Assembly (NCBI GenBank): GCA_963662175.1
Contig: OY759224.1
Span: forward strand, 36,589,489 to 36,653,488
Length of the DNA stretch: 64,000 bases
DNA from: Aradus depressus
Taxonomy: Eukaryota; Arthropoda; Insecta; Hemiptera; Aradidae
Direction of reading: 5' to 3'
Shown here: positions 11,140 through 22,197 of the stretch, piece by piece
Numbering within the stretch: position 1 is the first letter of the stretch
How the letters are laid out: every line of letters begins with the position of its first letter
The notes under the pieces: model-generated
The model's database searches: none
What the model was told of the DNA's origin: nothing
What the model saw: only the letters and a program-made list of their open reading frames with translations
Made by a program: the position numbers and the translations under genes

Positions 11140-11400
11140 CCTTCTACTGAGTCCCCCTCTGGCCCCCCTCCTTCCTGCCGGTTCCGCTGAAAGTAATTAA
11201 GTGTCGACCTTATGGGGTTTTGAATTCACATATGACATTTCGAGTAATCGTATTCACAGACACAGCATTTTTTTTTCATATTTGGAATCTAGACTTTGGA
11301 AAACATGAAATTTCGTTGAAAACTCCGCATCGAATTTTTGGTCAATTTGGAAGTAAAATATGTACAAATAAAAGTTGTCAAAACCAATATTTGTTGACGT
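11140..11400. repeat. Dispersed repeat, inverted relative to 54170-54940
   Basis: 11140-11240 matches the reverse complement of about 54840-54940 (ttccgctgaaa...aagtgtcg). 11250-11400 matches the reverse complement of about 54170-54320 (gttgaaaactccgcatcgaat). It is a moderately diverged repeat family without coding capacity that I can recognise. Confidence 0.6.
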
Positions 11401-11499
11401 TTGATTGATTTCCCTGTAATTTCTATTATTTCGTATAGTAGGGGAAGTAAAAAGTAGGCTTGATTCGGGAAATTTAAGAAATGTCCTAAGTGTACTCAC

Positions 11500-11695
11500 T
11501 TGAGCAGAACGTTCGATGTAGCGCCACGTAGTGATGGCATTTAGAGTGTAAAACAGTTGAAGCATGTAAGGAAATTCGTGTACATATTGAGGCACCTTGA
11601 TCATTTTTGATATCCATACCTCCAACCCCACAAACACCAATTCATACGGAAAAATTCGTAAAATATCAACAAAAAAAAAAAATTTCATGTAACGT
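11500..11695 (-). CDS. Ion-channel exon (S2-S3 loop through S3/S4 region), HCN/CNG type
   Basis: 196-bp exon with a 3' splice site ctacaaatgtttcag at its upstream edge and a 5' splice site caa|gtgagt at its end. It encodes 65 full codons after one base that completes the previous codon. RYMKFFFFVDILRIFPYELV matches the YLKxxFxxDxxSxxPxExx block at the S2-S3 boundary and S3 of cyclic-nucleotide-gated and HCN channels. It then reads VWISKMIKVPQYVHEF and ends TTWRYIERSAQ. The usual ladder of S4 arginines is not seen, so voltage sensing may be weak or lost. It joins in phase to the exon at 13464-13673 (AG + A gives Arg). The pore and nucleotide-binding exons were not found; they may lie beyond the left edge, or the gene may be broken. 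Confidence 0.65.
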
Positions 11696-12099
11696 CTGAA
11701 ACATTTGTAGAAAAAATAAACAATTGAGATGTATATTTTCAAAATGAATCTCATAAAACGAGGAATCCTTGTTATTATTTCAATATTTATTTTATTATTC
11801 AGTTATTCAGTTATTTTCATTATATTCTACTTTTTTTAAACTTTTTTTTTACTTTTCTTTTTGCCCGGGCAAAAGTCATAATAACTATTTCCATAATTTT
11901 CAACGAAAAAAAATCCGGACGTGACACTTTTTCACTCGTCTTTGTTAAAGGAATTACACCAAAATTTTCCTGATAAAATGACTAATTTCAATAAAAAATA
12001 TTTTTATAATTATAGTTTGCTTATTTCTCCTTATTTGTATTTAGATATAATAAAACAAATATTGAGGGAAAATATAACCTTCTTAATACTATTACATTT

Positions 12100-13055
12100 G
12101 AAATCGCTTATAACGATATCGGATATAACGACAAACCTCCTTTAGTGACTAAAAATGTCTGCCCCATGCCCCATCCTGTCTTCATGTAGATAAAATGAAC
12201 TGACGTGTTTTTTTGGAACCGTGGGCATAAAAAGATCGGTTATCGCGACTATTGTTCCAGACTTTGGGAAAAAAAAAATCAATTCCCGGTGAAAAGTAAA
12301 CATAGAAACATAATGTTCTAAGAATATTAATGCCCTTCCCTTTCTCAAAATCGAATAAAGTTTTGTTAACACTTCAGACTTGATCAAAATGATCAAACGG
12401 AAACTTTTAGTTATCCGCAAATCGAAAAATCCATGTTGTTTTAAAGGCATAAATACGTTACCCGTTGATTATGGAAACAACACCAAAGCCTAGATGACAA
12501 CGGCATTATTCAATAAAACTCTTAAACGATGGGATAACGAACAACGATAAAAAAAAAAAAATCCTACTGCTCATTGATAACTGTCCATCGCACGTACATT
12601 TACAGGACGTGGAGGAAAATTTAACCACTTAATTTTTTTTTCTTAGATCGTAAAAAACACATACTGATTAATGATTATTATGAAAAAATAAAAATTGAAG
12701 ACTTTGAGAAACACATTTTAAAAGACTTTTACATCTCAAAAAGCAAGAAACAAACATCTATACTTGATTATGTTGGACCATGTCCATAGCGTAAAACAAA
12801 TGTACTTTCTACTTAATATGTTACATATATGTATATGAATTATATAAACTAGGATATACCTACATTCCATATCAATTATATAGGATATACCTACATTCCA
12901 TATCAATAAAAAAAAAAAGTAAAAAATGCAAATAAAACAAAATGAATGTACATATACTACTATTGATTAAATGTTTTCTCCCGTATCGGATAATACGACG
13001 ACCGCTTATAACGACCTAATTTTGGTTCTCCCTTCACGGTCGTTATGCAGGATTT
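12100..13055 (+). pseudogene. Decayed Tigger/pogo transposase in the channel intron
   Basis: The plus strand carries DDE-family blocks of Tigger transposases: KLLVIRKSKNPCCF, then TLPVDYGNNTKA followed by a stop in place of the expected Trp, MTTALFNKTLKRWDNEQR, and LLLIDNCPSHVHLQDVEEN, which holds the second catalytic Asp (12390-12640). Terminal-like sequence with cttataacgatatcgg occurs near 12105, and gcttataacgac near 13005. Several stops and frameshifts make it inactive. It sits in the intron between the two channel exons, on the opposite strand. Confidence 0.75.
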
Positions 13056-13169
13056 TTTATGTATATGTAAGTACTTGTTAATATTGAATAATTCTACCTC
13101 AAAGACCAACTTTAGAAATATTTGTACAAATGATTACAAGTATGGGACCCTCTTCCTGTGGTCAAGTTA

Positions 13170-13343
13170 TTACTGAGTGATGTCCAAAGGCCGACATACT
13201 CACATTGACCTCAATATGCGGAGATAGTTACTGAGTGATGTCCAAAGGCCGACATACTCACATTGACCTCAATATGCAGAGATAGTTACTGAGTGATGTC
13301 CAAAGGCTGACATACTCACATTGACTTCAACATGCGGAGATAG
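13170..13343. repeat. 58-bp tandem repeat, exactly 3 copies
   Basis: The unit begins ttactgagtgatgtccaaag; copies differ at only a few bases. The array is in the channel intron, 120 bp downstream (minus strand) of the donor site of exon 13464-13673. Confidence 0.95.
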
Positions 13344-13463
13344 TTACATTAAACACAGGGAAGTGGTGATTCAAGCAGCCTTTTCATTGGCACAGCTCAC
13401 CAAGGTTTCCCCCCACTCCTAGGACCTCAGTTCAGATGTTTTATCGGTCTGACTCCTAGGTAC

Positions 13464-13673
13464 CTCGATATCTTCTTGGGAGACAGTTCAACTTTATTAT
13501 CCTCATCCACATAGCCAGTGATGAAGTTGAGCAATACATCTATTATCATGATTAGTTTGGGCAAATGGAAAAGAGCTTTCCAACTTTTCAGGTATTTGAG
13601 GTCGATGGCATATCTGAAGGTGAAGATCGTAAAGCAAGACAACATCGGTATCATACAAATCTCCCAGATCAAT
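13464..13673 (-). CDS. Ion-channel exon (S1-S2), HCN/CNG type
   Basis: 210-bp exon with a strong acceptor (ctgtttctctgttttcag) and donor (tcgag|gtacct). It encodes a first hydrophobic segment (IWEICMIPMLSCFTIFTF), a loop (KYLKSWKALFHLP), then S2 (IMIIDVLLNFITGY) and VDEDNKVELSPKKISR. The DxxxNFxTGY motif followed by a PKKI element is diagnostic of the S2 end of CNG/HCN channels. The exon begins with one base finishing a preceding codon and ends with two bases of an Arg codon, matching the phase of 11500-11695. Upstream N-terminal exons were not found with confidence. Family knowledge: such channels pass Na/K/Ca across the plasma membrane and are gated by cyclic nucleotides and/or voltage. Confidence 0.7.
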
Positions 13674-13874
13674 CTGAAAACAGAGAAACAGAGTATCACT
13701 AAAAGATGTACTTCCTCCTTGTTAATTGGAGGTTATATCAAGGAAGTAGTATCTCAGTTGAAGTTCGCAAGAAGAAGAGAGAAATAAAGACAGGGGATCA
13801 TGGGCTTTAACGATATATTAAGAATAGCAGAACTTAAAATATGTATATTGCATAAAATGTATAAATATAAAAAA

Positions 13875-14808
13875 CTAGCTGACCCGACAGACGTCGTTCT
13901 GTCAAAAACTATTGGACCGGATTTTTTTTTTTTTTTTTTTTTTTTTTAACTACTTGGAACCGCAGCTAGTTCCTACTTAAGAACGCCGAGCACCTTAGAT
14001 AGTATGCTCCTTGCAAATCCGTGCAACCAGGTATTAAGTTCTTAGGAACCCTGGGCAACACAGATAGTATGTAGTCAGGAAAACAGGGCACCGCAGCTAG
14101 TATGTGCCTTGCAACAGCGGATGCCCTAGGTATTTTGTGCTTAAGAACGCTGGTGATAGCTATTATTTACCGTGCAACAGTGTACCTCCTAGGTAATACA
14201 TGCTTAGGAAACCCACCCTATTAAAATCAGAGATATATCCCATCTTTAAGAAAGCTCCATGTGAGACTCATTCAACATTAATGCACCCCCGCCCCTCCCG
14301 TCCAAAAGGGTCACAGCCAATTTTTAAATATTGCTTTTGAAACTACTATTTAGGTATATGCTTGCCCTCCCCATACCCCCCTCCCGTTGACAATTTTGAG
14401 ACGTCACATATCCTTTTTTTGTTTTTGTCTTTTAAGAATACTACATGTGAAATTCCATGACATTCCGATCATCCGTTAATGACAGCACTATCTTTATATT
14501 TAGGCCTACACCCACAACCCCCCCTCACGTTCACTATTTTGTGACGTCATACACCCTATTTTTTTATTTGGCCTTTAAAAAAACTACATATGAAATTCCA
14601 TGACAATCCGTCCATCCGTTAATGCGTTGACCAATTTCTGTGCTTAGCCCCCCCCCCCCCCCCCCCCCCCAGTTGACCGCTAAGAACTCTTCATAAGAAC
14701 CTTCCTCGGACTTCAACGAATATTTGAAAAAAAAAATTAGCCGAATTGGTCCAGCCGTTCTCGAGTTTTGCGCTTAGCAAAATTAACCAGTCATTTGTAT
14801 TATATAGA
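13875..14808 (-). mobile_element. Non-autonomous Helitron, 3' hairpin family B
   Basis: On the minus strand it begins TCTATATAATAC and ends with hairpin GACAGA-ACGACG-TCTGTC, then GGGTCAG and CTAG. Host A precedes the CTAG on the plus strand, as expected for Helitron insertion between A and T. The interior has diverged copies of a repeat of about 145 bp (attccatgacaatccgatcat), short repeats around agctagtatg, and a long C tract near 14650. No Rep or helicase gene. Its 5' end directly abuts another Helitron 3' end at 14809. Confidence 0.85.
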
Positions 14809-15105
14809 CTAGCAGTAATACCCGGCGTTGCCCGGGGAACTTTGACTTTTCTCCTAATATCTCTCGTTCGAATCCATTTCAATTCTTCAATAGTACATTC
14901 ATGATGTTATAATTTTCAATTATTCATACGGAATAACGCTTATAGTCCTTCAACGGCAGACATCCCAGCTAGTAAGTTTTTAGGATCCCTGGGCACCATG
15001 GCTAGTACGCGCCATTCAACGGCGGAAACCACAGCTAGTGAATACTTAGCATCAGTGGACGTTCTAGCCAATGCGTACTTGAGAACGCTTGTGACCACCA
15101 GGTTG
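14809..15105 (-). mobile_element. Helitron 3' portion, hairpin family A
   Basis: Minus-strand 3' end CCCGGGCAACGCCGGG hairpin, then TATTACTG and CTAG, exactly adjacent to the neighbouring Helitron's 5' TC. It holds about four 33-bp repeats and then breaks off at about 15105. It is the same family as the complete element at 23745-25551. Confidence 0.85.
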
Positions 15106-15420
15106 ATTAAAACATAGACTTCAACCATGAATTGAACCAAATTTTCTTGAGACAATTTGTTTACGTGTTTAAACAAACAAAAGTTCACAAAAACGTTAAA
15201 TAAAACATTGAATTAGCAAATTTCCTGGCATCCTTAAACGTTCTGCTCAACATAGGGTGCGTGACATCACCCAACACTACGTGACATCACCCAACACTCC
15301 TCTCACAGTTTGTTCATCTCATGGCCTCAGATTTTAATTGTGAAATGTTTCATGAAAAAGGTACAAACATTATCTTAAATCTAAAAACCGTTTAAAAGCG
15401 AGAAATTTGGAATTTGGAGT
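15106..15420. repeat. Leader segment of the satellite element, repeated inverted at 40.7-41.0 kb
   Basis: Matches the reverse complement of about 40730-40990. It includes a 20-bp direct duplication containing tgacatcacccaacact near 15260-15300 (CRE/ATF-like tgacatca words). Confidence 0.7.
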
Positions 15421-17141
15421 CTACCGAGCTCAGGATCGCCATTTAGAAATCTAGCCAAGTCACTTAGCTCAGATGTTTTAATCGGGAAGATAAAAATAAA
15501 TTTGAGCACGTCGTCCTTCGGATTGGGCTTTAAGCTATGATCGAGGGCCTTTTTGTATGTCAGGTACTCGATAATGAGTCGTATGTTATGTATCTAAACC
15601 TGGGTAGTTGAAATTACATTTACGTTAAAAATAACTTGAGCACGTCGTCCTTCGGATTGGACTTTAGGCTATGATCGAGGGCCTTTTTGTATGTCAAGTG
15701 CTCGATAATCAGTCGTATGTTATGTAACTAAACCTAGGTAGCTAAAATTTCACTTAGGTTCAAAAAACCTTGAGCACGTCGTCCTTCGGATGGGACTTTC
15801 CCGATATATCTTAATCTGTCTATCAGTTTTAACAAATATTAAATCTATAAACCGTTAAAAAGCAGGAAATTTGAAGAATGGTATTTAGCCCGAATTTTTT
15901 CGAAAAACATTTTTATTTCGATTTTTGTGTAGGATTCAGATATCCCGGTTGTTCATCAGTTTTAACAAATATTAAATCTAAAAACCGTTTGAAAGCTAGA
16001 AATGTGAAGAATGGAGTCTACCGAGCTCAGGATCGCCATTTAGAAATCTAGCCAAGTCACTTAGCTCAGATGTTTTAATCGGGAAGATAAAAATAAATTT
16101 GAGCACGTCGTCCTTCGGATTGGGCTTTAAGCTATGATCGAGGGCCTTTTTGTATGTCAGGTACTCGATAATGAGTCGTATGTTATGTATCTAAACCTGG
16201 GTAGTTGAAATTACATTTACGTTAAAAATAACTTGAGCACGTCGTCCTTCGGATTGGACTTTAGGCTATGATCGAGGGCCTTTTTGTATGTCAAGTGCTC
16301 GATAATCAGTCGTATGTTATGTAACTAAACCTAGGTAGCTAAAATTTCACTTAGGTTCAAAAAACCTTGAGCACGTCGTCCTTCGGATGGGACTTTCCCG
16401 ATATAACTGAATCTGTCTATCAGTTTTAACAAATATTAAATCTATAAACCGTTAAAAAGCAGGAAATTTGAAGAATGGTATTTAGCCCGACTTTTTTCGA
16501 AAAACATTTTTATTTCGATTTTTGTGTAGGATTCAGATATCCCGGTTGTTCATCAGTTTTAACAAATATTAAATCTAAAAACCGTTTGAAAGCTAGAAAT
16601 GTGAAGAATGGAGTCTACCGAGCTCAGGATCGCCATTTAGAAATCTAGCCAAGTCACTTAGCTCAGATGTTTTAATCGGGAAGATAAAAATAAATTTGAG
16701 CACGTCGTCCTTCGGATTGGGCTTTAAGCTATGATCGAGGGCCTTTTTGTATGTCAGGTACTCGATAATGAGTCGTATGTTATGTATCTAAACCTGGGTA
16801 GTTGAAATTACATTTACGTTAAAAATAACTTGAGCACGTCGTCCTTCGGATTGGACTCCAAGCTATGATTGAGGGCCTTTTTGTATGTCAGGTGCTCGAT
16901 AATGAGTCGTATGTTATGTAACTAAACCTAGGTAGCTAAAATTTCACTTAGGTTCAAAAAACCTTGAGCACGTCGTCCTTCGGATGGGACTTTCCCGATA
17001 TATCTTAATCTGTCTATCAGTTTTAACAAATATTAAATCTATAAACCGTTAAAAAGCAGGAAATTTGAAGAATGGTATTTAGCCCGACTTTTTTCGAAAA
17101 ACATTTTTATTTTAATTTTTGTGTAGGATTCAGATATCCGG
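15421..17141. repeat. 597-bp satellite, about 2.9 copies
   Basis: Units start at ctaccgagctcagg at 15421, 16018 and 16615, an exact 597-bp period with very few differences. Each unit has three sub-blocks, each containing the core gagcacgtcgtccttcgga. The last unit is cut at cagatatcc where the Helitron at 17142 begins. No coding sequence. Confidence 0.95.
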
Positions 17142-18805
17142 GTAGCTTACCCGACAGACGTCGTTCTGTTAAAAGCTTTGACTGGATTTTTTTATTTTTT
17201 TTACTTGGAACCACAGCAAGTTCCTACTTAAGAACACCGGGCACCTAGATAGTATGCGCCTTGCAACTCCGTGCAACCAGCTATTAAGTTCTTAGGACCG
17301 CTGGGCAACACAGATAGTACGTAGTTAGGAACGCAGGGCACCGCAGCTAGTGTGTGCCTTGCAACAGCGGATGCCCTAGGTATTTTGGGCTTAAGAACGC
17401 TGGTAAGAGCTATTATTTACCGTGCAACGGTGCATCTTCAAGGTAATACATGCTAAGGAAACCCACCCTATTAAAATTAGGGATATTTCCCATCTTTAAG
17501 AAAGCTCCATGTGAGATTCATTCAGCATTAATGGACCCCCGCCACTCCCGTCCAAAAGAGTCACAGCCAATTTTTAAATATAGCTTTTGAAACTACTATT
17601 TAGGTATATGCTTGCCCCCCCCCCCCCCCCCCCCCCATACCCCCCTCCCGTTGACACTTTTGAGACGTCACATATCCTTTTTTTGTTTTTGTCTGTTAAG
17701 AATACTACATGTGAAATTCCATGACAATCCGACCATTCGTTAATGAGCTACAACTATTTTATGCTAAGGCCTACCCCCAAAACCCCCCTCCCTTTCAAAA
17801 TGTTGAGATGCCACACACCCTATTTTTTAATTCGGGCTTTAAGAATACCACATGTGAAATTCCATGACAATCCGATCATCTGTTAATGACCTATCAGTAT
17901 CTTTATATTTACGCCTACCCCCACAACCCCCCCTCCCGTTCAAAATTTTGAGATGTCACGTACCGTATTTTTCAATTTGGCCTTTAAGAATACTACATGT
18001 CAAATTTCGTGACAATCCGAACAACCGTTAATGAGCTAGGACTATATTTATACTTAGCCCCCCCCCCAATAACCTCCCCTCCTGTTCAACATTTTGAGAT
18101 GTCACGTAGCGTATTTTTCAATTTGGCCTTTGGGAATACTACATGTGAAATTCCATGTCAATCGGATCATCCGTTAAAGACCTATCACTATCTTTATATT
18201 AGGCCTAGCCCCCCCCCCCCCCCCTTTCTAATTTTGAGACTTCACACATCCTTTTTTAAATTTGGCTTTTTAGAATACTACATGTGAAATTCCATGACAA
18301 TCCGACTATTAGTTAATGAGTTACCGGTATCTTTATACTAAGGGTAAGTAAATGACAAAGATGACAACCAAAGATAAATCGAGGAATTTGCCAGAAGCGA
18401 AGATTTAAAAACAATCAAGAAAATAAAACGCACTAAAAACTGATAACACGCACTAAAAACTGAATAAAACGAAACAGTAAGAGTTGTAATTACGTTTTAT
18501 TCAGCCAAGAAAATAACATGCACTAAAAACTGAATAAAACGAAACGGTAAGTAAATGATTTTAGGGTGTCTGAGATCGATTCACTTGATCGATTCATTGT
18601 TCACATCGATCATTACGACCCCAAACATCGATTCTTCGATTAATCTATCTCAGATCGCCATCCCTAGAATTAACAGTTAAGAACTCTTCATAAGAACCTT
18701 CCTCGGACTTCAACGAATATTTGAAAAAAAAAATAGCCGAATTGGTCCAGTCGTTCTCGAGTTTTGCGCTTAGCAAAATTTAGCACTCATTTTTTATTTT
18801 ATAGA
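17142..18805 (-). mobile_element. Non-autonomous Helitron, family B, with internal tandem repeats
   Basis: The 5' end (right) is TCTATAAAATAAAAAATG, followed by host T at 18806. The 3' end is the family-B hairpin with the terminal CTAG mutated to GTAG. The interior has about six copies of the ~145-bp repeat (17470-18330) and a block with aaaactgaataaaacgaaac repeats (18330-18560). It then has the common 5' region with ttctcgagttttgcgcttag. Long C tracts interrupt some repeat units. Confidence 0.8.
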
Positions 18806-18969
18806 TTGCATGTGGTAACAGGTATTACCAGGGAATTTCATATTTTTTCAAGTTTGTTTGATTCTTTCTTCTACTAGTAAAAAAAGTCACCTAAATAAAC
18901 TGAAAGGATGGATGGAGCCCTTATACTCTTGCAGATGTCTTTTCCGCTCCTTTTGCGTCTCCGTTGCTG

Positions 18970-19082
18970 TCATAAAAAACTCGCTGTTCCGCCCTCGCTG
19001 ATGTCTTTCCCACAGAAGGAACAGCCCAGAAGGGATTTTAGCTTGCTGATGGTGGCAATCATGCTCCCCGGCATAGTCTTCC
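18970..19082 (-). CDS. Candidate terminal exon, small Cys-containing peptide
   Basis: A strong acceptor (cattttttttgttcag) is followed by GG AAG ACT ATG and a 36-codon frame ending in TGA at 18970. The peptide begins KTMPGSMIATISKLKSLLGC and contains CSFC, a possible half zinc finger with no His pair. Its phase fits the donor of 55199-55285, and its start resembles that of 47356-47492 (KMP versus KTMP). It may be an alternative last exon or a pseudo-exon. Confidence 0.3.
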
Positions 19083-19346
19083 CTGAACAAAAAAAATGAG
19101 AAAATATACCGTATACGGCTGAAACAAAAATATTATTTTTAGCCTTATACAGATGCTACAGAAATTTTGTAAATTCTATATACGGCTATAAATACATGGC
19201 TCAACACGGTAAATACAGACTAACATTTGTTATTTATACGGGGAAAAAAAGAAAAAAAAGTACTCAATATTATCAAAAAAATATATCTACACATATTCAA
19301 TTTCTTACGCTTATATTATAAAGAAAATTGCTTTAAAAAAAAAATT

Positions 19347-19409
19347 CCAACTTGGATTTTCGCACGACTATAATATTTAATATTATAATCGTGCGAAAAT
19401 CCGAGTTGG
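19347..19409. repeat. 63-nt near-perfect inverted repeat
   Basis: Arms of about 31 nt (ccaacttggattttcgcacg and its complement) pair with about two mismatches and almost no loop. It is likely a snapback mini-element or a replication-generated palindrome. Confidence 0.85.
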
Positions 19410-20046
19410 AGTTTCCAACGGAAGTTCAGGTTCTAAGGTCCACTGAATATGTTTTGACCATTTTTACAATATCTGTCTTTGTGTTATATGTTTGGAACAT
19501 TGTGAGCGCTAACTCAGAAACGATTGTAGCTGCGAACTTGGAATTTGAATTTTAAGTTGTTACATACATGTGCTAAATTGCATCTGAATAGATTTTGACC
19601 GAAAATTGAGGCACTTTAATACATTACATTATATACCGCTTATATGTATTTATAACCTAATCAAAAATCACTTCAAATAAAAGTTGTAGAGAAAACTGAA
19701 AAGCTCATTTTATATGGAATACAATGTATCGTTCGCTGAACAAGGAAACTAAGAACATTTATATTTTGAAATTTGGGAGCTTTAATTTCTTGTATAATTA
19801 TTTAAAACAATAAAGACGACTTATATAAAAATATTTATTAGAAATATTGAAACATATACTAAAATAGAGATGAAGCTAAAGAAAAACAGGCTTCAGAGAA
19901 ACAAAGTCAAATAAAACAGGAAGGTACTTTTAAAATTACATATACTTTTGCACTGCTAGGTATATTTTTTATATTCCAGCCAGGGAAAGTTCTGATTCTC
20001 TGTTCGTCTCTCGGTTTCATAGGACAGCAGTCCAACAATTGTAGCT

Positions 20047-20163
20047 GTTATTTATATCTGATATCTAAAAGAGCAGTCACAGGTCATATCAACTACACTG
20101 AAATAAAGTTCGTGCCCATCATTACTATAGGTATCTTCAAATATGTTCCCTTATTTTGGAGTC
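20047..20163. repeat. Direct repeat, copy 1 of 2 (with 20838-20954)
   Basis: 117 bp containing tatttatatctgatatctaa is repeated at 20838-20954 with only about two differences. The two copies bracket the 32-bp minisatellite. Confidence 0.95.
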
Positions 20164-20202
20164 AATAATGTTTCATTCCTTCCCCTCATCCTCACACGAA
20201 GC

Positions 20203-20682
20203 TTTTTCAATACCAGCTCACCTACTGGCCTTACTTTTTCAATACCAGCTCACCTACTGGCCTTACTTTTTCAATACCAGCTCACCTACTGGCCTTACTT
20301 TTTCAATACCAGCTCACCTACTGGCCTTACTTTTTCAATACCAGCTCACCTACTGGCCTTACTTTTTCAATACCAGCTCACCTACTGGCCTTACTTTTTC
20401 AATACCAGCTCACCTACTGGCCTTACTTTTTCAATACCAGCTCACCTACTGGCCTTACTTTTTCAATACCAGCTCACCTACTGGCCTTACTTTTTCAATA
20501 CCAGCTCACCTACTGGCCTTACTTTTTCAATACCAGCTCACCTACTGGCCTTACTTTTTCAATACCAGCTCACCTACTGGCCTTACTTTTTCAATACCAG
20601 CTCACCTACTGGCCTTACTTTTTCAATACCAGCTCACCTACTGGCCTTACTTTTTCAATACCAGCTCACCTACTGGGCTTAC
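20203..20682. repeat. 32-bp minisatellite, 15 exact copies
   Basis: Fifteen head-to-tail copies of a 32-bp unit starting tttttcaataccagctcacc fill 480 bp exactly. The only difference I see is one base in the last copy. Because 32 is not divisible by three, all three frames rotate through the unit, making long spurious frames with a 32-residue period. The homogeneity implies very recent expansion. Confidence 0.98.
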
Positions 20683-20837
20683 TTTACTATAAAATAATTT
20701 TTTTTTTTTTCGAAATGCTGTCTATTCCACATGAAATGTATACATGAATTACCGGTTTCGGCAACACACCGCCATTTAGTTATACACTTCCAAAATATGT
20801 CTCTTGTCAACCTAGAAGAGGTTTACCAAACCACTGT

Positions 20838-20954
20838 TATTTATATCTGATATCTAAAAGAGCAGTCACAGGTCATATCAACTACACTGAAATAACGTTC
20901 GTGCCCATCATTACTATAGGTATCTTCAAACATGTTCCCTTATTTTGGAGTCTG
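20838..20954. repeat. Direct repeat, copy 2 of 2
   Basis: Second copy of 20047-20163; sequence diverges immediately after ttattttggagtc. Confidence 0.95.
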
Positions 20955-21800
20955 GATAAAATTGGTTTCCATCGTCCTATAATTATAATTATATTTCGAA
21001 TGCTCATTCAGATTTTACTTCCACAGGTATGCAAAGTATAAACCAAGTTATGTAATCGGCAAGACGAGAGAGTCCAGTTTTCATGTTTTTCGACCTCTAT
21101 ATCCCAATAGTAAAAAATAATTTCCTGTCTGCGAGTGTGTCAGTGAACACGGTAACTCTCAGTAGAATGAATATTTATTAACAAGTGATCCGTTTGGGAT
21201 TTACCTTGTAGCAGATCATGCAGAAAATGCGAAACTTTTATTCACCTTAAATAAAGAAGTATGTATCACCAAAAATTCCTATAGATCTTTTGATAGGTAA
21301 GTTGCAATTTTATTAGCCCCAGGCAACGTCGGTTGAACCTGATAGTGTTCTAAATATAATGATTTAAATACTCCCCTCTCTGGGTTGTTTACTTTTAAGG
21401 CATTACATATTAATATATTCAGAATATAAAAATAATAGAATATATATTTATTTACTTTGAAACAGAATATCTCTGGATTGTAACTTCGTGCACTTATATT
21501 TCTCTATTTTTGTTGACTTTCAACACGTTGAATCAAAATATTCAGTCCTTTCAGTATTAAGTTAATATTTTACAAACGTAATTAATATAATACATATATG
21601 GTTCTAGAAACATAACTGGTTAGGCACTAATTACAATGGATGTAGGACAAAACAAAATAGCGAATGGAAATAATAATTATAAATAAAGGAATGAATAACA
21701 AATAACAATTAAAAAAATAAATGAATAAATAAAAATAATAATGCATTTGGAAAGTGATGGAGAAAGTATACAAAATAATAATATATACTTAATATAATAT
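20955..21800. other. AT-rich spacer, no gene seen
   Basis: No long frame, splice-bounded exon or recognised repeat. Confidence 0.4.
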
Positions 21801-22197
21801 GAGTACAAGGACTACTTTGATATTTACCTCCCTTCCCACTTGACAACAACTTACTACAACTCCTTCCAATATATATGTAGGAGTACAAGGTCTACTTTGA
21901 TATTTACCTCCCTTCCCACTTGACAACAACTTACTACAACTCCTTCCAATATATATATAGGAGTACAAGGTCTACTTTGATATTTACCTCCCTTCCCACA
22001 TGACAACAACTTACTACAACTCCTTCCAATATATATACATATAGGAGTACAAGGTCTACTTTGATACTTACCTCCCTTCCCACATGACAACAACTTACTA
22101 CAACTCCTTTCAATATACATATATATAGGAGTACAAGGTCTACTTTGATGTTTACCTCCCTTCCCCCATGACAACAACTTACTACAACTCCTTCCTT
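21801..22197. repeat. 80-85-bp minisatellite, 5 copies
   Basis: Copies begin gagtacaaggtctactttga at 21801, 21881, 21961, 22044 and 22129. They vary mainly in a central TA microsatellite. On the minus strand each copy carries gttgtagtaagt and ggaggtaaata, both 5'-splice-site-like. Confidence 0.95.

Larger units (their letters stand above)
18806..20046. other. AT-rich spacer with one hairpin
   Basis: Apart from the candidate exon above and the palindrome at 19347-19409, no gene or transposon protein is recognisable. Confidence 0.4.

Noticed and set aside
12142..12450. 102-codon minus-strand frame
   Set aside because: It is antisense to the Tigger transposase remnant, which carries recognisable DDE-family blocks.
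20203..20682. CRISPR-like regular repeat array
   Set aside because: Copies are directly adjacent with no unique spacers, and the genome is eukaryotic.
20143..20697. Two long overlapping open frames with a 32-residue repeat
   Set aside because: They are a by-product of the 32-bp minisatellite, which has no stop in any plus frame. There is no protein family or codon bias.
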